From: Enoplosus armatus
Lineage: Eukaryota > Chordata > Actinopteri > Centrarchiformes > Enoplosidae
Assembly: GCF_043641665.1 (NCBI RefSeq)
Contig: NC_092184.1
Coordinates: 2,158,501-2,222,500, forward strand
DNA: 64,000 bases
Reading direction: 5' to 3'
A program made the position numbers and the translations under genes. The notes beneath the pieces are model-generated. The model worked only from the letters and a program-made list of their open reading frames with translations. It was not told the DNA's origin and ran no database searches. Position 1 is the first letter of the stretch, and each line of letters opens with the position of its first letter. Below, in pieces: positions 63,310 to 64,000 of the stretch.

Positions 63310-64000
63310 TTTTGTCCAGGCTGTGATGATCCCACAACCTTTTCTCTCGTGCCACCAGCAGGTTTACGTATTTTGTTCCGAGTGTAATGTCTCAGCAACT
63401 TTTGGGTTGATTGCCAGGAAAGTTTGTACACAGCGCAGAGGATGAATCTTAATGACTTTGGTTATCCCCTGACTTTTAATTTAATCATTTAAATTTTCAC
63501 CTGTTCAGTGAAATACCTCAACTTCTACTTGACTTGATCGGCATGGTTCCCATAGGATTAATCCGAATGATGTAGGTGATCCCTTGATTTTTCCTACACG
63601 CCACCATTTGTTCTTTCAATGAGATTTCGCAACAAATATTGGAGACATTGCCATGAAATTTGGTAGACATTCATGTCTCCCTCAAATTGTAATAACTTTG
63701 GTGATCCTCTGACATTTTATTTAGCGCCGTCATCACATTAAAATTTGTCCAATACAAATTTGGTTTTTGACCAAATACTTGTACAACTCATGACTTTCCA
63801 TCAGCCTCTGCTGTACTTTGGGTTAGTGCTTATTACCAAATGTTAGCATGCTAACCTGCTAAACTAAGATGATGAACATGATAAACATTAACATGTCATT
63901 GTGAGCATGTTAGCATACTGATGCTGTGCCAAAGTACAGCGTCACAGAGCTGCTAGCATTTCTGTAAATTCTTGTTTTGTCTTGTTTAGACTAATGTTTT
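63310..64000 (+). repeat. percomorph dispersed repeat, runs off the window
   Basis: Recognisable blocks in order are: tgatgatcccacaacctttt; gtgatcccttgatttttcct; 'gccatgaaatttggtagaca'; 'ggtgatcctctgacatttta'; aaatgttagcatgctaac; 'gtgagcatgttagcatactg'; and 'cacagagctgctagcatttc'. The block ggtgatcc...tga occurs more than once, so the copy has an internal near-tandem structure. This repeat is widespread in percomorph fishes. Confidence 0.65.

Larger units (their letters stand above)
55336..64000 (+). other. bcas3 intron 6, truncated by the window end
   Basis: More than 8.6 kb without a further bcas3 exon. The next peptide (T-S-P-P-Y-C-C-V-D-L-Y) was looked for and not found. The contents are mostly transposon debris and microsatellites, with no nested gene. 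The 58,750-59,100 stretch is GC-richer and non-repetitive but unassigned. Confidence 0.75.

Overview
This window reads as nuclear genomic DNA from a ray-finned fish, most likely a percomorph teleost. Three things point that way: the only protein-coding gene I can support is split into short exons by GT-AG introns; CA/GT microsatellites are very dense; and the interspersed repeats (a CAGGGGTG-ended hAT copy, an element with ATTAGGTACACC in its inverted ends, a 'gttgcagc-ctag' hAT-type end, and the 'atgttagcatgctaac' repeat at the right edge) are of kinds I know from fish genomes. Repeat family assignments rest on recognition, not on a search.

Layout. From 1 to about 40,280 I find no exon I can defend. 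This 40-kb tract holds microsatellites, transposon debris (hAT copy 10,839-11,316; BEL/Pao remnant 21,980-22,815; a 460-bp solo LTR 23,042-23,501 with a 5-bp target duplication; copies of a dispersed family at 16.4, 23.7 and 25.6 kb) and several stretches of balanced, non-repetitive sequence rich in homeodomain-type motifs that look like candidate conserved noncoding elements. From about 40,285 to 40,620 lies a CpG-rich, inverted-CCAAT-containing segment that is the likely promoter of the gene that follows.

From 41,877 to the right end the window is the 5' part of bcas3 (BCAS3 microtubule-associated cell migration factor, 'rudhira') on the + strand. Six coding exons join in frame to give the first 154 residues: 41,913-41,983, 42,072-42,126, 42,770-42,845, 43,496-43,602, 50,205-50,286 and 55,263-55,335. 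The next exon is not found before 64,000, so the last intron is longer than 8.6 kb. In human the gene lies next to PPM1D on its 5' side and TBX2/TBX4 on its 3' side; none of those is visible here.

The observations most worth checking are: a 38-nt exon-like segment in bcas3 intron 5 that would cause a stop if spliced in (candidate poison exon, 50,490-50,527); a 138-bp near-perfect inverted repeat in the same intron (53,463-53,865); a good CTCF core match in intron 4 (44,917-44,930); an odd gag/RT/integrase deletion chimera of a BEL/Pao element; and a set of candidate regulatory elements in the gene-free tract. I see no new multi-gene system: the unusual part of this window is its noncoding DNA.
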